Source: Phylloscopus collybita
Taxonomy: Eukaryota; Chordata; Aves; Passeriformes; Phylloscopidae
Length of the DNA: 64,000 nucleotides
Assembly (NCBI GenBank): GCA_027886175.1
Contig: JAJNNQ010000024.1
Span: 25,275,001-25,339,000, forward strand
Direction: 5' to 3'
Shown: positions 39,319 to 50,839 of the stretch, piece by piece
Layout: each line of letters starts with the position of its first letter
Position numbering within the stretch: position 1 is the stretch's first letter
Notes under the pieces: generated by a model
The model's input: only the letters and a program-made list of their open reading frames with translations
Told to the model about the DNA's origin: nothing
The model's database searches: none
Program-made: the position numbers and the translations under genes

Positions 39319-39540
39319 TCCCTGAGCTCCGATTAATCATTTGAGCTGCCAATGAGAGGTGACTTTTAGACAGATGGTCAGGGAAAAGCTGGGTCCGTGG
39401 ACACAGACGTTAGTGCCCCATCTGTATTTTAGGATCCTAGCTTCAACAAGCCATTACCAACTTTTTTTCTAAGTGACAGAAAGTGAAAGATTTCTGTTCC
39501 CACTAATTTGCTTCTTTTTTACCGAAACCATCCCACTTCC

Positions 39541-39557
39541 TTTTTTTTTTTTTTTTT
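39541..39557 (+). repeat. T17 homopolymer followed by C-run
   Basis: T17 directly followed by CCCCCCC, a homopyrimidine block of about 24 bp. Confidence 0.9.
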
Positions 39558-39637
39558 CCCCCCCTGGTAAAAATTTGTTGGTTGATTTTTTTAAGTAAAC
39601 AGAAACTGTTTGCAGTATAACTTTTACGCCGGGGAGG

Positions 39638-39668
<31 letters not shown>
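39638..39668 (+). repeat. A31 homopolymer
   Basis: Thirty-one consecutive A preceded by GCCGGGGAGG. There is no polyadenylation signal or retroelement body, so it is not an obvious retrocopy tail. Its length may be uncertain in the assembly. Confidence 0.95.
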
Positions 39669-39672
<4 letters not shown>

Positions 39673-40168
39673 GCTAGGTAAGTTGGCAAAACAGCAATTG
39701 GAATTTAAAGAGAGAGTTTAAAAAAGGGAGAAAAGAACGACATACCAAACTCACTTCTTCTTGTCCCCCTTCCATTCCTGTTCTTATTAATTCCAAATTA
39801 TAATTTGGAGGTAAGGGAACTGCATTTCCTTTCAATCTATTTTGTTGCTGCCACACATTCTGTGCTTTGCTTCTCTCTCTTTCTTTTTAGGAGGGGGAAA
39901 AAAAATCCCTAATAAAAATAGAAAAACATATCTCAGGCATTAAGCTCGCTCTCCCCCTTCCTTTGTAAAGAACTCTTTGTTCTCTAGTGAAAATGCTGAA
40001 AAAAATCCCCGGGCTCCCTGAAACAAGTGCAAAACACTTAGAGGCTTTTGGGCTGGCGAGGAGCCAGAAACCCTCCCGCTGTCTGGTTAGGAAGAGAGGA
40101 AAGAGAGAGAGAGGAGAGAGAGAGGGAAAAAATTGGAGCTTCCTTTAATAGACATAGGAAGCAGGTCC

Positions 40169-40194
40169 TTTTTTTTTTTTTTTTCCCCTTTTTT

Positions 40195-40226
<32 letters not shown>
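40169..40226 (+). repeat. T-rich tract ending in T30
   Basis: T16, CCCC, T-rich, CC, then T30 at 40197-40226. A 58-bp pure pyrimidine strand. Confidence 0.95.
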
Positions 40227-40492
40227 CAAAACTGGCGGTCAAGCGTTAAGTAACTCCCTGTCTAAATCCACCTGCTGGAAATGAACTTGGGTAACCCCCC
40301 CCAGGGGTGCACAAAGAGGAGACACAGTAACACACTCCCGGCTCTTCTCCCACCCGCCCCCTCCCCGCTGCCCTGCTTCCATTCTCCCTGCTCCCAGCAC
40401 ACAAATGCCCACAGCTCGCACTCCCCCTGCCACCACCAACCAACGTACCAAAATAAACGCTCGCTCCATCTACTTAAAGAGCAGAGACGGCT

Positions 40493-40593
40493 GGGGGGGG
40501 GGGGGGGGGGAGGGGGGGGGGGAGAAAGAAAGGAAGAAAAAAAACCAAAAACAAACAACCAAAAAAAAAAAAAAAAAAAGGGAGGGGGGGGGG
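40493..40593 (+). repeat. Poly-G / poly-A purine tract (G18-A-G11 … A19-G-rich)
   Basis: G18 at 40493-40510, A, G11 at 40512-40522, an A-rich purine stretch with AACAAACAACC, A19 at 40561-40579 and a closing G-run to 40593. The G-runs can form intramolecular G-quadruplexes on the plus strand. Homopolymer lengths here should be treated as approximate. Confidence 0.95.
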
Positions 40594-40793
40594 AAGCGCT
40601 TTTTTCCATCTCGGTTGCGACAGTGATAAGGGGTAGGGAACATCTCATACCTGGTGTGAATGCTAATCAGCCAGGAGTTCTCCTTTTTTCCCAAGACAGG
40701 GAACTGTTTCCTTCCAAATTTATTAGAACCTCCTCCACTGCCTCTTTGAAAAACCTTCTTTGTCACCCTCTTCCCAAGTCCTGATACTTCTTT

Positions 40794-40808
40794 AAAAAAA
40801 AAAAAAAA
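40794..40808 (+). repeat. A15 homopolymer
   Basis: Fifteen consecutive A, directly before ATGGCTTCGG. Confidence 0.9.
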
Positions 40809-40842
40809 TGGCTTCGGAGCTCCTTCTATTCTTGATATTGAT

Positions 40843-40899
40843 TCTCTCTCTCTCTCTCTCTCTCTCTTTCTCCCTCTCTCTTTCTCTCCCCCCCCACCC
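40843..40899 (+). repeat. (CT)n / polypyrimidine tract
   Basis: An almost pure CT dinucleotide run followed by TTTCTCC strings and a C-run near 40889-40896. A mirror-like polypyrimidine tract able to form triplex DNA. Confidence 0.95.
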
Positions 40900-41048
40900 C
40901 TCCTCCTTTCTCCTGTCTCTGTCTCTTCTGAGTGGTCTATTGATAAGTCCCTAGAGGCACTGGGTCAGCCTGCCCGTAGGAAACCAGACACAATGCACAA
41001 ATCTCCGAGTGCCATTCTGCCATCAGCAAGCAGACCACGTTTAGGAGA

Positions 41049-41208
41049 GAGGAAAAAAAACACACACACACACACACAGTAGAGCAAAAGACAGAGAGAG
41101 AGAGAGAGAGGGAGAGAGAGGGAGAGTGTGAGAAAAAGACTGATTGGAACAGGAGGGAGGGAGGGAGGGAGGGAGCGAGAGAGCGAGGGAGAGAGAGCGA
41201 CACTGCCA
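41049..41208 (+). repeat. Compound (CA)n, (GA)n, (GGGA)n purine-rich repeat
   Basis: (CA)9 at 41061-41078, GA runs at about 41091-41126, and (GGGA)n at about 41152-41175 followed by GCGAGA strings. Strong purine bias on the plus strand, opposite to the CT tract 150 bp to the left. Confidence 0.95.
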
Positions 41209-41219
41209 GTCAGGTTAAT

Positions 41220-41420
41220 CATCCCTACTTTAATTAGCTGTTCGGCTTAGACATAAAACAATTGAATTTGAATGATCTGTCAGTGGGCTCGGCTGAACCA
41301 AAGGGGAAATGCGAATATTACAAAAAAGACTGTTGGTGTATTCAGATAAGCTCGCAGGGAAAATCCTCAAAGGATAACTATTAAAACTTACCACCAAACA
41401 AAAAGTAAGATTCAAATGGC
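41220..41420. promoter_or_regulatory. Candidate conserved element upstream of the putative promoter
   Basis: Immediately after the simple-repeat cluster the sequence becomes complex, with TTTAATTAGC near 41229, ACAATTGAATTTGAATGATC and TATTAAAACTTACC. It contains no repeat. It could be proximal promoter/enhancer sequence for a leftward transcript. Inference only. Confidence 0.3.
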
Positions 41421-42653
41421 ATTATACAGAGGCCATCCCCAAAAAGCCGGGAGATCCCTTCCCTCTCTTTTTCACACATCACTGCAGCTTTTGCCAAAAT
41501 AAACACCTGCACCTTCCCACAGTCTTCAAAGACTACCTGTCCTGCGGGGTGGGGAAGGGAGTGCAGGTTTGCCTGCTACCTTGGCTCGCTTAAAGCAAGA
41601 CCAGGCTGCCCTTCAGTCGAATTTTCCTGATGGATCACTGGAATGTTATGATTCTGGAACTACACAAGCTCCGGGAGCACATCCTTGCCATGCATGTCTG
41701 CACAAACACAGACAAATCGAGCACCGACAGGGTAAAGACGGAGATGCTGTGAAAAGGCAGCGCTGGGTACTGGGGTAAGACAAGTCTCAGGCACCAAGGA
41801 GGTGGAGAAATTATCCCCTCAAATAGGTGGCAAAGTAATCTATTTCTTCTACCCTGGGCTGCAAAATGAAGTACAGTTCAAATGGATGGTTCCTGGTAAC
41901 ACCTAGTGCAGTGGCTGTGCTGTGTAGCAGGCAAGGCAGAGATTTATGACACTTGTGCAAAGTCTGCTTCTAAAAAGGTGTGGGCCAGTCAGTCTCTCCC
42001 CCTGAGGAGGAAGGCAGCAGATAACACCCTGCTCTGAGAGGGAGCTGTCAGCATCTTTTGGCCCTGGACATCACACCCCTGCCCTGCCAGAACTTTCCCC
42101 TGTCAGATGCAAGGAACCTGCTTTGGGTATCAGGACACTGAATGTCCCCTCATCAGGGGCTCAGATGTCCCCTCCTGAGCAATCGGCACCAAGGGAGGTA
42201 TTTGAATTTATTGCGCAAGGCAGGTATGTTCTCTGTGTTTTAAATACATTTTCTGTATTTCATACAGGGCTGCAGCTACAACAGCAAGTCCATAATTCCT
42301 GATCAGCTCCATGAACATCTGCTGTATATAAACTTTTAAATGGGCATGACTAACCTGCCAGTGACACTCAAAAGCATGGGAAGAAAGTAGAGAAGGGACT
42401 CACAATGCATCTGACTGCTGGCCTTTCAGAGAGAGTGCTGGGATTCTCCCTCCATTCTGTATTTTGGGTACAAATGCTTAAGGAAGGAAGAAACAAAAGA
42501 CAGAAGTTCTATCAACATGTCTATATTAATTTTATAGTTTTTTTGACATAGGTGTCCAGGCAAATCTGGTGCCAGCTTTTATGTGTTTTGCTTTTAAAGG
42601 AGAGCTGATGTGAAATGTTAATATTATCCACTCCTTCAATCAACTTCTGCTAT
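41421..42653. other. Unique noncoding sequence
   Basis: No gene recognised. Moderate CpG up to about 41760, then ordinary A+T-rich sequence. Confidence 0.5.
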
Positions 42654-42681
42654 GGGAAAAGGTGGGTTCCCACCCTTTTCC
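42654..42681. repeat. Near-perfect short inverted repeat
   Basis: GGGAAAAGGTGGG (42654-42666) and CCCACCCTTTTCC (42669-42681) are reverse complements apart from one bulged base, with a 2-nt loop. Either DNA strand or an RNA could fold into a tight hairpin. Purpose unknown. Confidence 0.8.
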
Positions 42682-45472
42682 ACCTTTTAAAATGGTACAT
42701 GCTGGTTGGCCGTGTCCCATCTGCCTACCAGCCCCATTGGGGCCCATTGACTCAGCACAGTTTACAGAAGACCTAAAGGGTCAATAGGAGAGGGACATAT
42801 TGCAGAAGCAATTGGGACATTGGACTTAATGAGGTTATTGAGGAGTTCTCTCCTCAGCCTCCCCAAAATAAGAATTTTTCACATTTGGAATATTATGGAA
42901 GTTAAGATGCCCCAAAGAACAGAAAAGGAGATTTCAGGGAAATACAGCACCATCAAAATCCTCAACTCCTTTACAGATGAAATTTTGTAGAGCACAATGA
43001 CACAGACAAGTCTCTTCCCTGGGTCAGTACCAAAGTAATAATCCAACAGAGTGCAAAACAGCTCTGGGCTACATTTCTAATAAAACATGCAGAGGACCTG
43101 ACCACCTGATGCAGGGATTCAATGAAGAAACAGTGCAGCCATGTAATTACAAGCTTTGGTAATGGCACATGGGGCCCTCCCTGAGGTTGTACTGACAACA
43201 TTAGCTGCGGCATTTCCAAACTTTTAAGTGTTTGACTTAGTAACATCAACATTACAGTAATGCATTTTCAGTATAATTTCTCAGGGTTTTCTTTGAAAGT
43301 CAACTCAGAAGCTGTTCCACGCTGCTGCCGAGGCTGGGGTGGGTTAGCACCTGTGGAGCTGTAATGCAGGACTCCACCACTTCAGCCGGCAGCGCCAGCA
43401 GAGCTCGACTAAAACGGTGCTGACGAGGGGATCAACCACTGGAAGACTGTGAGGACACTTCATTCAGTCATCTGACAGTGTCTTCCTGACAAAGAAACTG
43501 CTGCAAGACAGGAGCCCTAAGCTGACCTTTGAGGAGGAGAGCAAAGCACACTGCCACGGGAAGAGACTCTCTGGACCCTGGCTCCCCAAACGCGCACATC
43601 TTCTGTTGCTGTTGGATTTGCTTCCATTCAGTTGACTCCATGGACTGCTGCTCCTCTTGTTTTGCAGCTTACTTTCTCTCACGTTATTTCTCCCTCCCTA
43701 CACTACTCCTTGTCACAGTCTCTTCCTCATCCCATTGCCCTAAAAGAGGCATTTCCTCAAATAACTCTTCCCCTCTACTCTATCCCAAGCACGAATATAC
43801 CCTGAGCACAGAGGAAAGCCAACTGCTTAGCATGGTAAATTAGGCCACGTGGTGTTTCAGGCTGCCTTAACTAGACCACTCCTTGCAAGACTGTTTAAAA
43901 CTGACTCGGGTATCATAATTTGCAATCCACAGTGTAGACATATCAAAATGTCCTTGTTCTCATTTCCACTGCTTGCTGCCATAGCAACCCCTGGTCAAAA
44001 GGAAATTTCCATTGATATCAGAAGGAGCAGCATTTCACCCAGGTGAGTTTTTACTATGTGGCACATATTTTTATTAGCATGTGTTCCTGATATGGAGATC
44101 CCCAAATTTCCTATAGCGCCTGATGTGGAAAACACTATTCTTAAGTCCTGCTCTCAGCTGGTCCCTTTCTACTGGAAGCTACAGAGGTCAAGGGCCACCT
44201 GAATATCATCCAAGAACTGTCTTTTAGTCTAAATAAATGCAAAAGGCCAGGAGGAGCTCCAGAAAACATACATCACCTTCCCCTCCTGAGATTTTTATCA
44301 TGGATTTTAACTCAGATACTTGATGATGATCTCTAGGCTTGCACGGTACCCTCTTGCTTGCTCTTCCTTCATACAAATTATTGCATGTATCAGGGCAATT
44401 TTGCCAAAGAAGTGATAATTGAAAGCTCAGTCTGTCTGATCAGTTGACTGAAGTTTGCTGTTTGCTATGGAAAAGGCAATCAGTGCTGCAACAAGTTTTC
44501 AGACTCATGTGTACGACACTCTCTCCATACATTGCTACAGAATTGGCAGAGGTCCTTATGAGAACTGCACCTGGATTTGCCACTGGCAAAAGGCAGGACT
44601 TCTGAAAGGAAAAGCCACCAGAACTGCTTCTCACTTTCTTACTTCTACATGCAGCACTTAATGCCAGCCAAAAGCAGCACATGGAAATGGCAGAGTACTT
44701 ACTTCTTTAATGTATATAAAGTATTCTGCAATGCAACTTGTAGCACTCAGTACAGCTGACAAGAGCTGACACTAATGGAAAGTCAACAGATCTGGGTGGC
44801 ACAGAGAGGAACTTGGTTCCTTTGCAAAGAAGGAGCTCTGTCTATTTGAAAAAATGGAATTTAACTATGTAATCTCAGGATGAGTTGTATAAATATATTC
44901 CTCTAGATTTATTGGCTTGTCTTCATAAACAGCTGTGACTCTGTGCTTTTTGTTCAGAGATGTAAACCAGCACAACATGTTGGAGAGGGTGAATACACGG
45001 TTATTATTCAGTACGTAAGAAATTAGAGAAAGAGACTGGGAAGTCCACTTGTTACAGAAATCAACTCCTTGCTTATCTTTTGGGAAAACATCCTTCCTAA
45101 CTTGCACCACTGTGCTCAGTAGGTACCTTTGCATGCTAAAGGGAGAAAGGTACCGTGCCTTGCATCTAGGTCATTTCTTTCACGTACGCCATTTGATTTT
45201 CTGGGGCAAAACAAACAAGCTTGTTCCTTACTGCACGGATTACCAGAATCAGCCCTCCCCACCCCTCACTTCCCCCCACCCTCCTCCTGCCCCAACTATA
45301 TTGAATGGTTCCTAAAGCACCTTTTACCTACAATCTGCAGTTCTCAGTTCCCAAGGCGATTCCTTTCAGAGATTTGCAGACAATAGGGAAATGCAAAGGG
45401 AAACATCAGAGGGTCTCCATATTACTCTCTTAGACAATCCAAAAGTAATGGCCTATTTTGTGGAAGAGCCTC

Positions 45473-45476
<4 letters not shown>
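42682..45476. other. Unique noncoding sequence with one old repeat-like segment
   Basis: A GC-richer patch lies at 43315-43430. At 44008-44041 TCCATTGATATCAGAAGGAG resembles the ancient core discussed in findings. A CAG|GTGAGT donor match follows at 44042, but no coding exon is visible. Frames up to 104 codons on both strands look like chance. Confidence 0.45.

Positions 45477-45505
<29 letters not shown>
45477..45505 (+). repeat. A29 homopolymer
   Basis: Twenty-nine consecutive A. No AATAAA or retroelement body upstream. Confidence 0.95.
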
Positions 45506-45507
<2 letters not shown>

Positions 45508-47411
45508 AAATACTGCAAACTGGTCTACAATGTTTTTCTTTTGTTTTAGTGCACTATCACCACAGTAAGATGTGCTGACAAGTGAGCAATACCCTCCTGG
45601 GCACCAGTGCAATCCCCTTGCCTTCACTGGAAAAGCAACAGTGCAACCTAGGGGAACTCCATAAAACATCTGGTTGAGAAGACATGAGAAGAGCAGGACT
45701 CCTACTTTTCTCCCTCTTCAGCTGCATTTGGTCAAAAAGTAACATTTTGAAAGTGTGATTTTACAAAAAATTAGGGAAATCTCATCACTGGTTAAAAAGA
45801 AGATCAATGAGGACATGATTTTTGCAGGTAACATGCTTTCTGTGCATTTATAAGAAAGTTTATTGTGAAGTCTCCTGAAGATTTTTAAACACTTGAAAAC
45901 ATTAACTCTCTACCCTCTATCATGACCCATACTATTGTTACCAACTGCATCTCTACTCCAAAATGAAAATCATTTAAACAGCATCATGTGTTATACTCAG
46001 CCTATTCTGCTCTCCTCTATTTTATTTTATTCTATGATTTTTGAAAGAAGCATAAGTATCTCAGGAAGTCAGGAAGTTTAATTTTCTCTCATGCCTTCAT
46101 GGGTAGACAATTATAATTCTGATTTGAAGAACTTTAAAGCGGATGTCTGCCCCATTTCTGTTCTGAACACTGATGGGAAACATGCTACATATCCCTCTTG
46201 CTAACTTTGGTGCTGTCACATAGTCACAAATTTTGTTTCCTGCATTTGGAGGTGACAGGTATCGTGCCTCTGCTTTCAGCCTTTCTTATCTAAAGATGCC
46301 TTGTTTCAGGAGGCTTTTCCATAGGCTCAATGGTGAGGAAAAATTGTAATTATTCTCATATTCCTCATTCCAGACAAAACCTTTGTAAGAACAACAACAT
46401 TGCTTGCAATCTGGGGAGCTGTACAGTAACAGCATGCCAAAAACATGAGATTGCCACCAAAATAACCCCACTGAGGCGTTTTGTTTTCTCTGTCCAACCA
46501 TTAGTTTTGTTTCAGGGACAGCTGCAAAAGGGTCTCTATCTGCACATACCACTTCATCTCTTAAACTTGGATATAAATAGACTGGGAAGCCAAAAACCCA
46601 GAGGAGGGTGTGGAGTTCTGACTCTTTTCTGCAGCAGATATAATCGTCCGTCACGTTCTTCAGCTGGGTGAAGCCATGAGGGAAGAAGACACAGGGTTGA
46701 TTTCCACCTCCACTCCCTCCACAGACAGAGCTGCAGCTTGCACAGTGACTGGAACACGACTGGCTCGGGAAATGAAGAGTAGCACATCACTCATTTTTCC
46801 TGCCTGTTTGCTCCTAATTATCTTGCAATACATCTCACTGGTAGTTTTATCATACAGAAAGACAGAAGGTCCTTCTGGTTACAGCACATAATGACTACTT
46901 TTAAAATGGCTTGCTATTCATTCCTGGGAAAGCCTCCATCTCTTTCTCCCTCCCTCAAGCTCACTGCCTCTCCTTCAGGGGTTATTGTTGTGTTTTTGAG
47001 ATTTTTTGGAGGAGGTAGAATGGCAATTCTCTGATAATGTATCCTGATTAAAGAAAAAGTAGGGCCAGCAGAGGTGGCTTTCCCTTTCTTTTGATGAGAC
47101 TGTGGCCACACAGAAAGAAGTGTCAACAATCGCAATAATTTAATTTTGGCTAATACAACACCTCTTACAGGCTTGAGCTATGCGAGTCCTGTGTAGCCCT
47201 TAGTACAAATCAACAGAACCACTTTTATACTTGTCTTCCAATATTTCTCTCCAACCTCAGAGAAACAGAGAATTGCTAGAGGGCAATGAACTCTCATTTT
47301 GCCATTGACATTTCTGCAATCCATCTCCCTCGGTTGGGAGACCCTTTCACAGATCCGGAACCTCACCAGCGCAAGGAAGAATTAGTATAATTAAGAATTA
47401 GACACAGGGTC
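45506..47411. other. Unique noncoding sequence
   Basis: No gene or recognised repeat. Overlapping frames of 122 (minus) and 113 (plus) codons at 46286-46671 oppose each other and have no domain. Confidence 0.5.
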
Positions 47412-47500
47412 TCTAAAATGGGAATCATAACAATGACTAACGTCACAAGAGTGTTTTCAGAATTAATTCATGTAAGTAAAGCACTTACAAGATAAAAATG
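47412..47500 (+). repeat. MIR SINE 3' remnant
   Basis: TAAAATGGGAATCATAACAA, then TCACAAGAGTGTTTTCAG, then GTAAGTAAAGCACTTACAA follow the order of the MIR 3' half (AAAATGGGAATAATAA, CTCACAGGGTTGTTGTGAG, GTAAAGCACTTAG). The 5' half is missing or too decayed. Confidence 0.75.
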
Positions 47501-47600
47501 TAGGAGCTGCCACATCAGATTAGACCATTGCTCCATCTAGTAGAACATCCCATGTGCAACAAACAGCTGCAATTAATGCAGGGTAGCAGAACTAAGGGGT
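47501..47600. repeat. Possible old CR1/L3-like 3' fragment
   Basis: GGAGCTGCCACATCAGATTA followed by GACCATTGCTCCATCTAG resembles the 'CTGATCAGACCATGGTCCATCTAG' string found in 3' regions of ancient CR1-type LINEs of reptiles and birds. It abuts the MIR remnant. Orientation and extent are uncertain. Confidence 0.45.
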
Positions 47601-47984
47601 CCCCCCTCTGTGCAGGAACAGGGTTCAGTCTAAGAATAGTCAATGCTAGTCCTTGGTAACAGCATTATTTTTGTTACTTAGGTGAGATATTTAAGCCCCT
47701 ACAACTCATTGTCACTAAACAAAGTGGTCTTGCAATGACAGGAAGGAACCAGGCTCAGCAAGAGTCAGGTACAGTGGCTGCACACCTGCACATTCATTTC
47801 TGTGCAGGACAGTTTCTGATCAAGAGTTTCTGCTTATCAGTGAGAGAACCTAAAACTATTCTAAAAATCTGAAGTTTCAGAAAGAGTTATTGAAAAAATG
47901 GATAGTAGGATATAAGTACTTCTAAAATTGGTATAGAGACAGACATGCAGAAATGGACAAGCTGGTTATAAAGTAACCTCATCC
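47601..47984. other. Unclassified sequence between old repeats
   Basis: No gene. It may be further decayed LINE sequence between the fragments at 47501-47600 and 47985-48076, but I cannot match it. Confidence 0.35.
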
Positions 47985-48076
47985 TCACCGGCTCTACTTT
48001 GAGCAGGGTAAGGGTTGGACCCAGATGACTTAGAGAGGTTCTTTCTGATTTTTATCATTCTAGGATTCTGTGAATC
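47985..48076 (+). repeat. CR1 LINE 3' end fragment
   Basis: GGGTTGGACCCAGATGACTT, then AGAGGTTCTTTCTGA, then ATTCTAGGATTCTGTGAATC follow the CR1 3' terminus (GGTTGGACTAGATGATCT, AGAGGTCCCTTCCAACC, (ATTCTATG)n). The octamer tail at the right end shows plus orientation. Only the last 90 bp or so remain, as is usual for 5'-truncated CR1. Confidence 0.8.
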
Positions 48077-48678
48077 TACAATTTTCCATGGCAGAGCTCT
48101 GTCACTGAACATGAAACAAATTGTGGTAAACATAATTTTCAAGGAAAATATTATCAGGGAAGTTTCTTGGGTTGAGGGTTGAAACTAGTTCAAAATGAAG
48201 AGGCTCCCATACTCCCTCACCCACTGGAGGGCTTCTGGTCCTAGTACTTAAAAGCTAGTTTCTTTATGAAAAAGTTCCATAAAGTTTCATTCTCATACTC
48301 CAAAATAGCAAATATTTTCACTGTGGGACATTGCTGTTTTCTGGCCAGCTCACCTATATGACTCTGCATTCTGTAAATACCTCCAGACCTTACATCACTG
48401 CCAACATCTGTTGTGTCAAGGGCAATGACAATCTTTCTGAGATATTTCACTATCTTAGATGGTTTGACAACTTTATTTTAATTCTTACAGATTTTACACT
48501 TTATGAAACAGCCTTGTCTGAAAAGTAAATGGATGGGTTCAGATGAGTTTGTCTTAAGAGTTCGATTTTAAAATTTAGTTTTACTTTTGTATTAATCATG
48601 CAGTGTTTAATAGAAGCAATCTATACAAAGCAAAACCCTCCTGAAAGACAGAGCCACAACATGTTTCTGTGCATTATT
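48077..48678. other. Unique noncoding sequence
   Basis: No gene or repeat recognised. Confidence 0.5.
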
Positions 48679-48707
48679 CTATGCTATGCTATGCTATGCT
48701 ATGCTAT
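48679..48707 (+). repeat. (CTATG)n pentanucleotide repeat
   Basis: Nearly six perfect CTATG units. Confidence 0.95.
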
Positions 48708-48769
48708 ATTCTACTTCTGGACAGTGTAATGAAAAACCCAACAAATTAGAAGATAATCTGTGAAAAAAC

Positions 48770-49190
48770 GAAATCCCTCGTAACTGACCGAGCCATAAAT
48801 GAGTCTTACATTACTGGGACTGGATAAAGTATCATCAGTGCCAGATTATTACATAAGAATATGTTAGTAATGTAGCAGCAGTCTAGTCTTTTAAGATGTG
48901 AAAGAGCGTTATCTAACCTCTTTGCAAAGTTCAGGAAGAGGAGCCATATGTCCAAATAATCATTTTCTTGCTGGTGTTTAACATGTCAGATTTTTCAAGG
49001 GGCCTATTTCAAGTTAAAAAAAAAAAAAAAGGCGTGAAATGCATTTTTTTTTTCCTTTGGCAAAAGCAGCTCATTTTCAAGCTTGCAAGGAAACAAGAAA
49101 AACAAAATCAAATGTCAAGTAGATTTGCTCTTTGTTGTAATTAATACGCAAGCATTTGCTCATAGATGGTCCTGAGCCTGAAAACAAGTG
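48770..49190. promoter_or_regulatory. Possible conserved noncoding element
   Basis: Repeat-free sequence apart from A15 near 49017, with CCATAAATGAGTC, GTAATTAATACGC (about 49137-49149) and TTATCTAACC strings. The texture resembles regulatory elements, but evidence is limited to composition and motifs. Confidence 0.22.
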
Positions 49191-50839
49191 TTGCCAGTTG
49201 TGGTGCTATTAAAAGTAGTTCCCAGGGCTTTAAAGGGCCAAATGTCCAAGGAGTGAAAATCCCAACTCCTACCAGTGGCCCTAGGCCAGTGTCCATCAGC
49301 TGAGGGTCTGACCACAAAGGAAGGACAGCACGAAGCCTGATGGCTGAGGACTGAGGATGCACCACGTGCTTGCAGCACTGGACCCTACGTACAACAAGGA
49401 AGAAAGGTGGGGCAGACTTCTTCAAAGCAGGAGGAGGGGAATGACTACCTGAAAATCAGGAAATTCCAAAGCCCCGCGCTGCAGACTATATGCATGCTCA
49501 GTTTCTGGTCGAGGAAGCTACGTGAGATTTCTCTTTGAGTCAGAGCAATGTAGTGGATAAAAAGGCCCTGTCTAGCCAGGGGGATTTCCTGAGGCCATCA
49601 CAGACCAGCTCCACATGCTGTTAAGAGGCTCGTTTTCATGAGAGTTCTTGTTGCATTTGTATCGCTGGCTTCAGGCCCCTAGAGCTTCAAGTGCCACATC
49701 ACAGTGCTACAAGCCCAGTGCTGAATGCTTGGCACACGACCAGGCATCTTCCCTTCCCTCTCTCTGTTCCCTCAAGTCAGCAGGTGGGGCTCCAGGGCTC
49801 CATCTTGTTTTGATTTGTGTGTGGAATTTTTTTCTCGAAGAAGAGAAAAATGAAGACAAAATTTCCCATTGATTATTTGCTATTCTCCTTTCCCCCATCT
49901 TGTTCTGTGGAGGTGTTTGGAGATAGAGAGAAAGAATATCCTTTTTTTTCTTCCTCATCAAAGGGGATTGCTATTTCCCCTGAAATGGGATGCTGGAAAC
50001 ACTTCATCACTGAGGGCTACTGGCCTGAGATCTGCTCATCTTCACTTCAGGATGAATCAGGAGCAATTCCAGTGAGGTCACCAGGAGTGCTCTGGCAGGC
50101 AGCTCCCCTTGCTGGATGTGGGGTCAGCCCTGCCGAGCCAAACTCTTCCACAGGAGCAGCCAGGGCACACCCTGTGCCAGGTCACAGAATGGGTGTAAAT
50201 GGATGCAGGGCAAAGAAAATATAAACCTCTACCAACTTTCCCTGTGATATAATCATAAAAGTGCTGGAACTCAGATCCTGGAGGGAGGAATTAGGGGACA
50301 AAGCCAGGGCAAGAAACCCTACCAACAAAAGTGTGTGATACTGGCCAGCATAAGAGAGAACCAGGGCAACACATATTATTTTGTTACTTCCCTTCCCACA
50401 CACTGATATCCAATGTGTAATTCTCTCCTATCATTTAGGTCACTGCTGGATTTAGACCTATGGGTTTGAACAATTAATTATTTTCAGCAGTAGAACTATT
50501 CCATTTTCAAAACTGGTTTGAACAGTAGATTAGTTCTAGATTAAATAATTTAACTACAGATCAGTAGTAGGTGTTTGTTCTACATTAAGTTGGCATATCA
50601 TTGAGCAGATATTACTTTTTAACGTTTCAATACACTTAATAATTTATAATACTACATCGTAAACTGGCTGAATAACCATCACCTTGGAACACTACAGCCA
50701 ACACCTCCAAATTTAATCTCTTCTCCAAAAAGCCTTGTTCATTCTTTTAAATGGTCAGCTACATGGAGAAAGGAAGGTGTGTAACCACAAAGACTAAGAA
50801 AAGAAAGCTGCTTAACTCTGTGAGCATAAGCTCTCAGGT
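49191..50839. other. Unique noncoding sequence
   Basis: GC rises modestly at 50060-50200. A plus frame of 135 codons at 49817-50224 has no recognised domain. No gene supported. Confidence 0.5.

Larger units (their letters stand above)
40651..41222 (-). other. Candidate untranslated first exon of a minus-strand gene
   Basis: On the minus strand, ACACCAG|GTATGAG places a strong 5' splice-donor match with the exon ending at 40651. Upstream on that strand (40651 to about 41222) lies GA-, CT- and CA-rich sequence typical of 5' untranslated leaders of vertebrate regulatory genes, and the surrounding 35-42 kb is the most CpG-rich part of the window. No coding start followed by a long frame is seen, so any product would start in a later exon. 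The start of this exon is a guess and the gene is not identified. Confidence 0.25.

Noticed and set aside
44008..44050. CCCAG|GTGAGT donor as the end of a plus-strand exon
   Set aside because: The donor is perfect, but the preceding sequence looks like an old repeat and has no coding signal. A 9-base match is expected by chance in a window this long.
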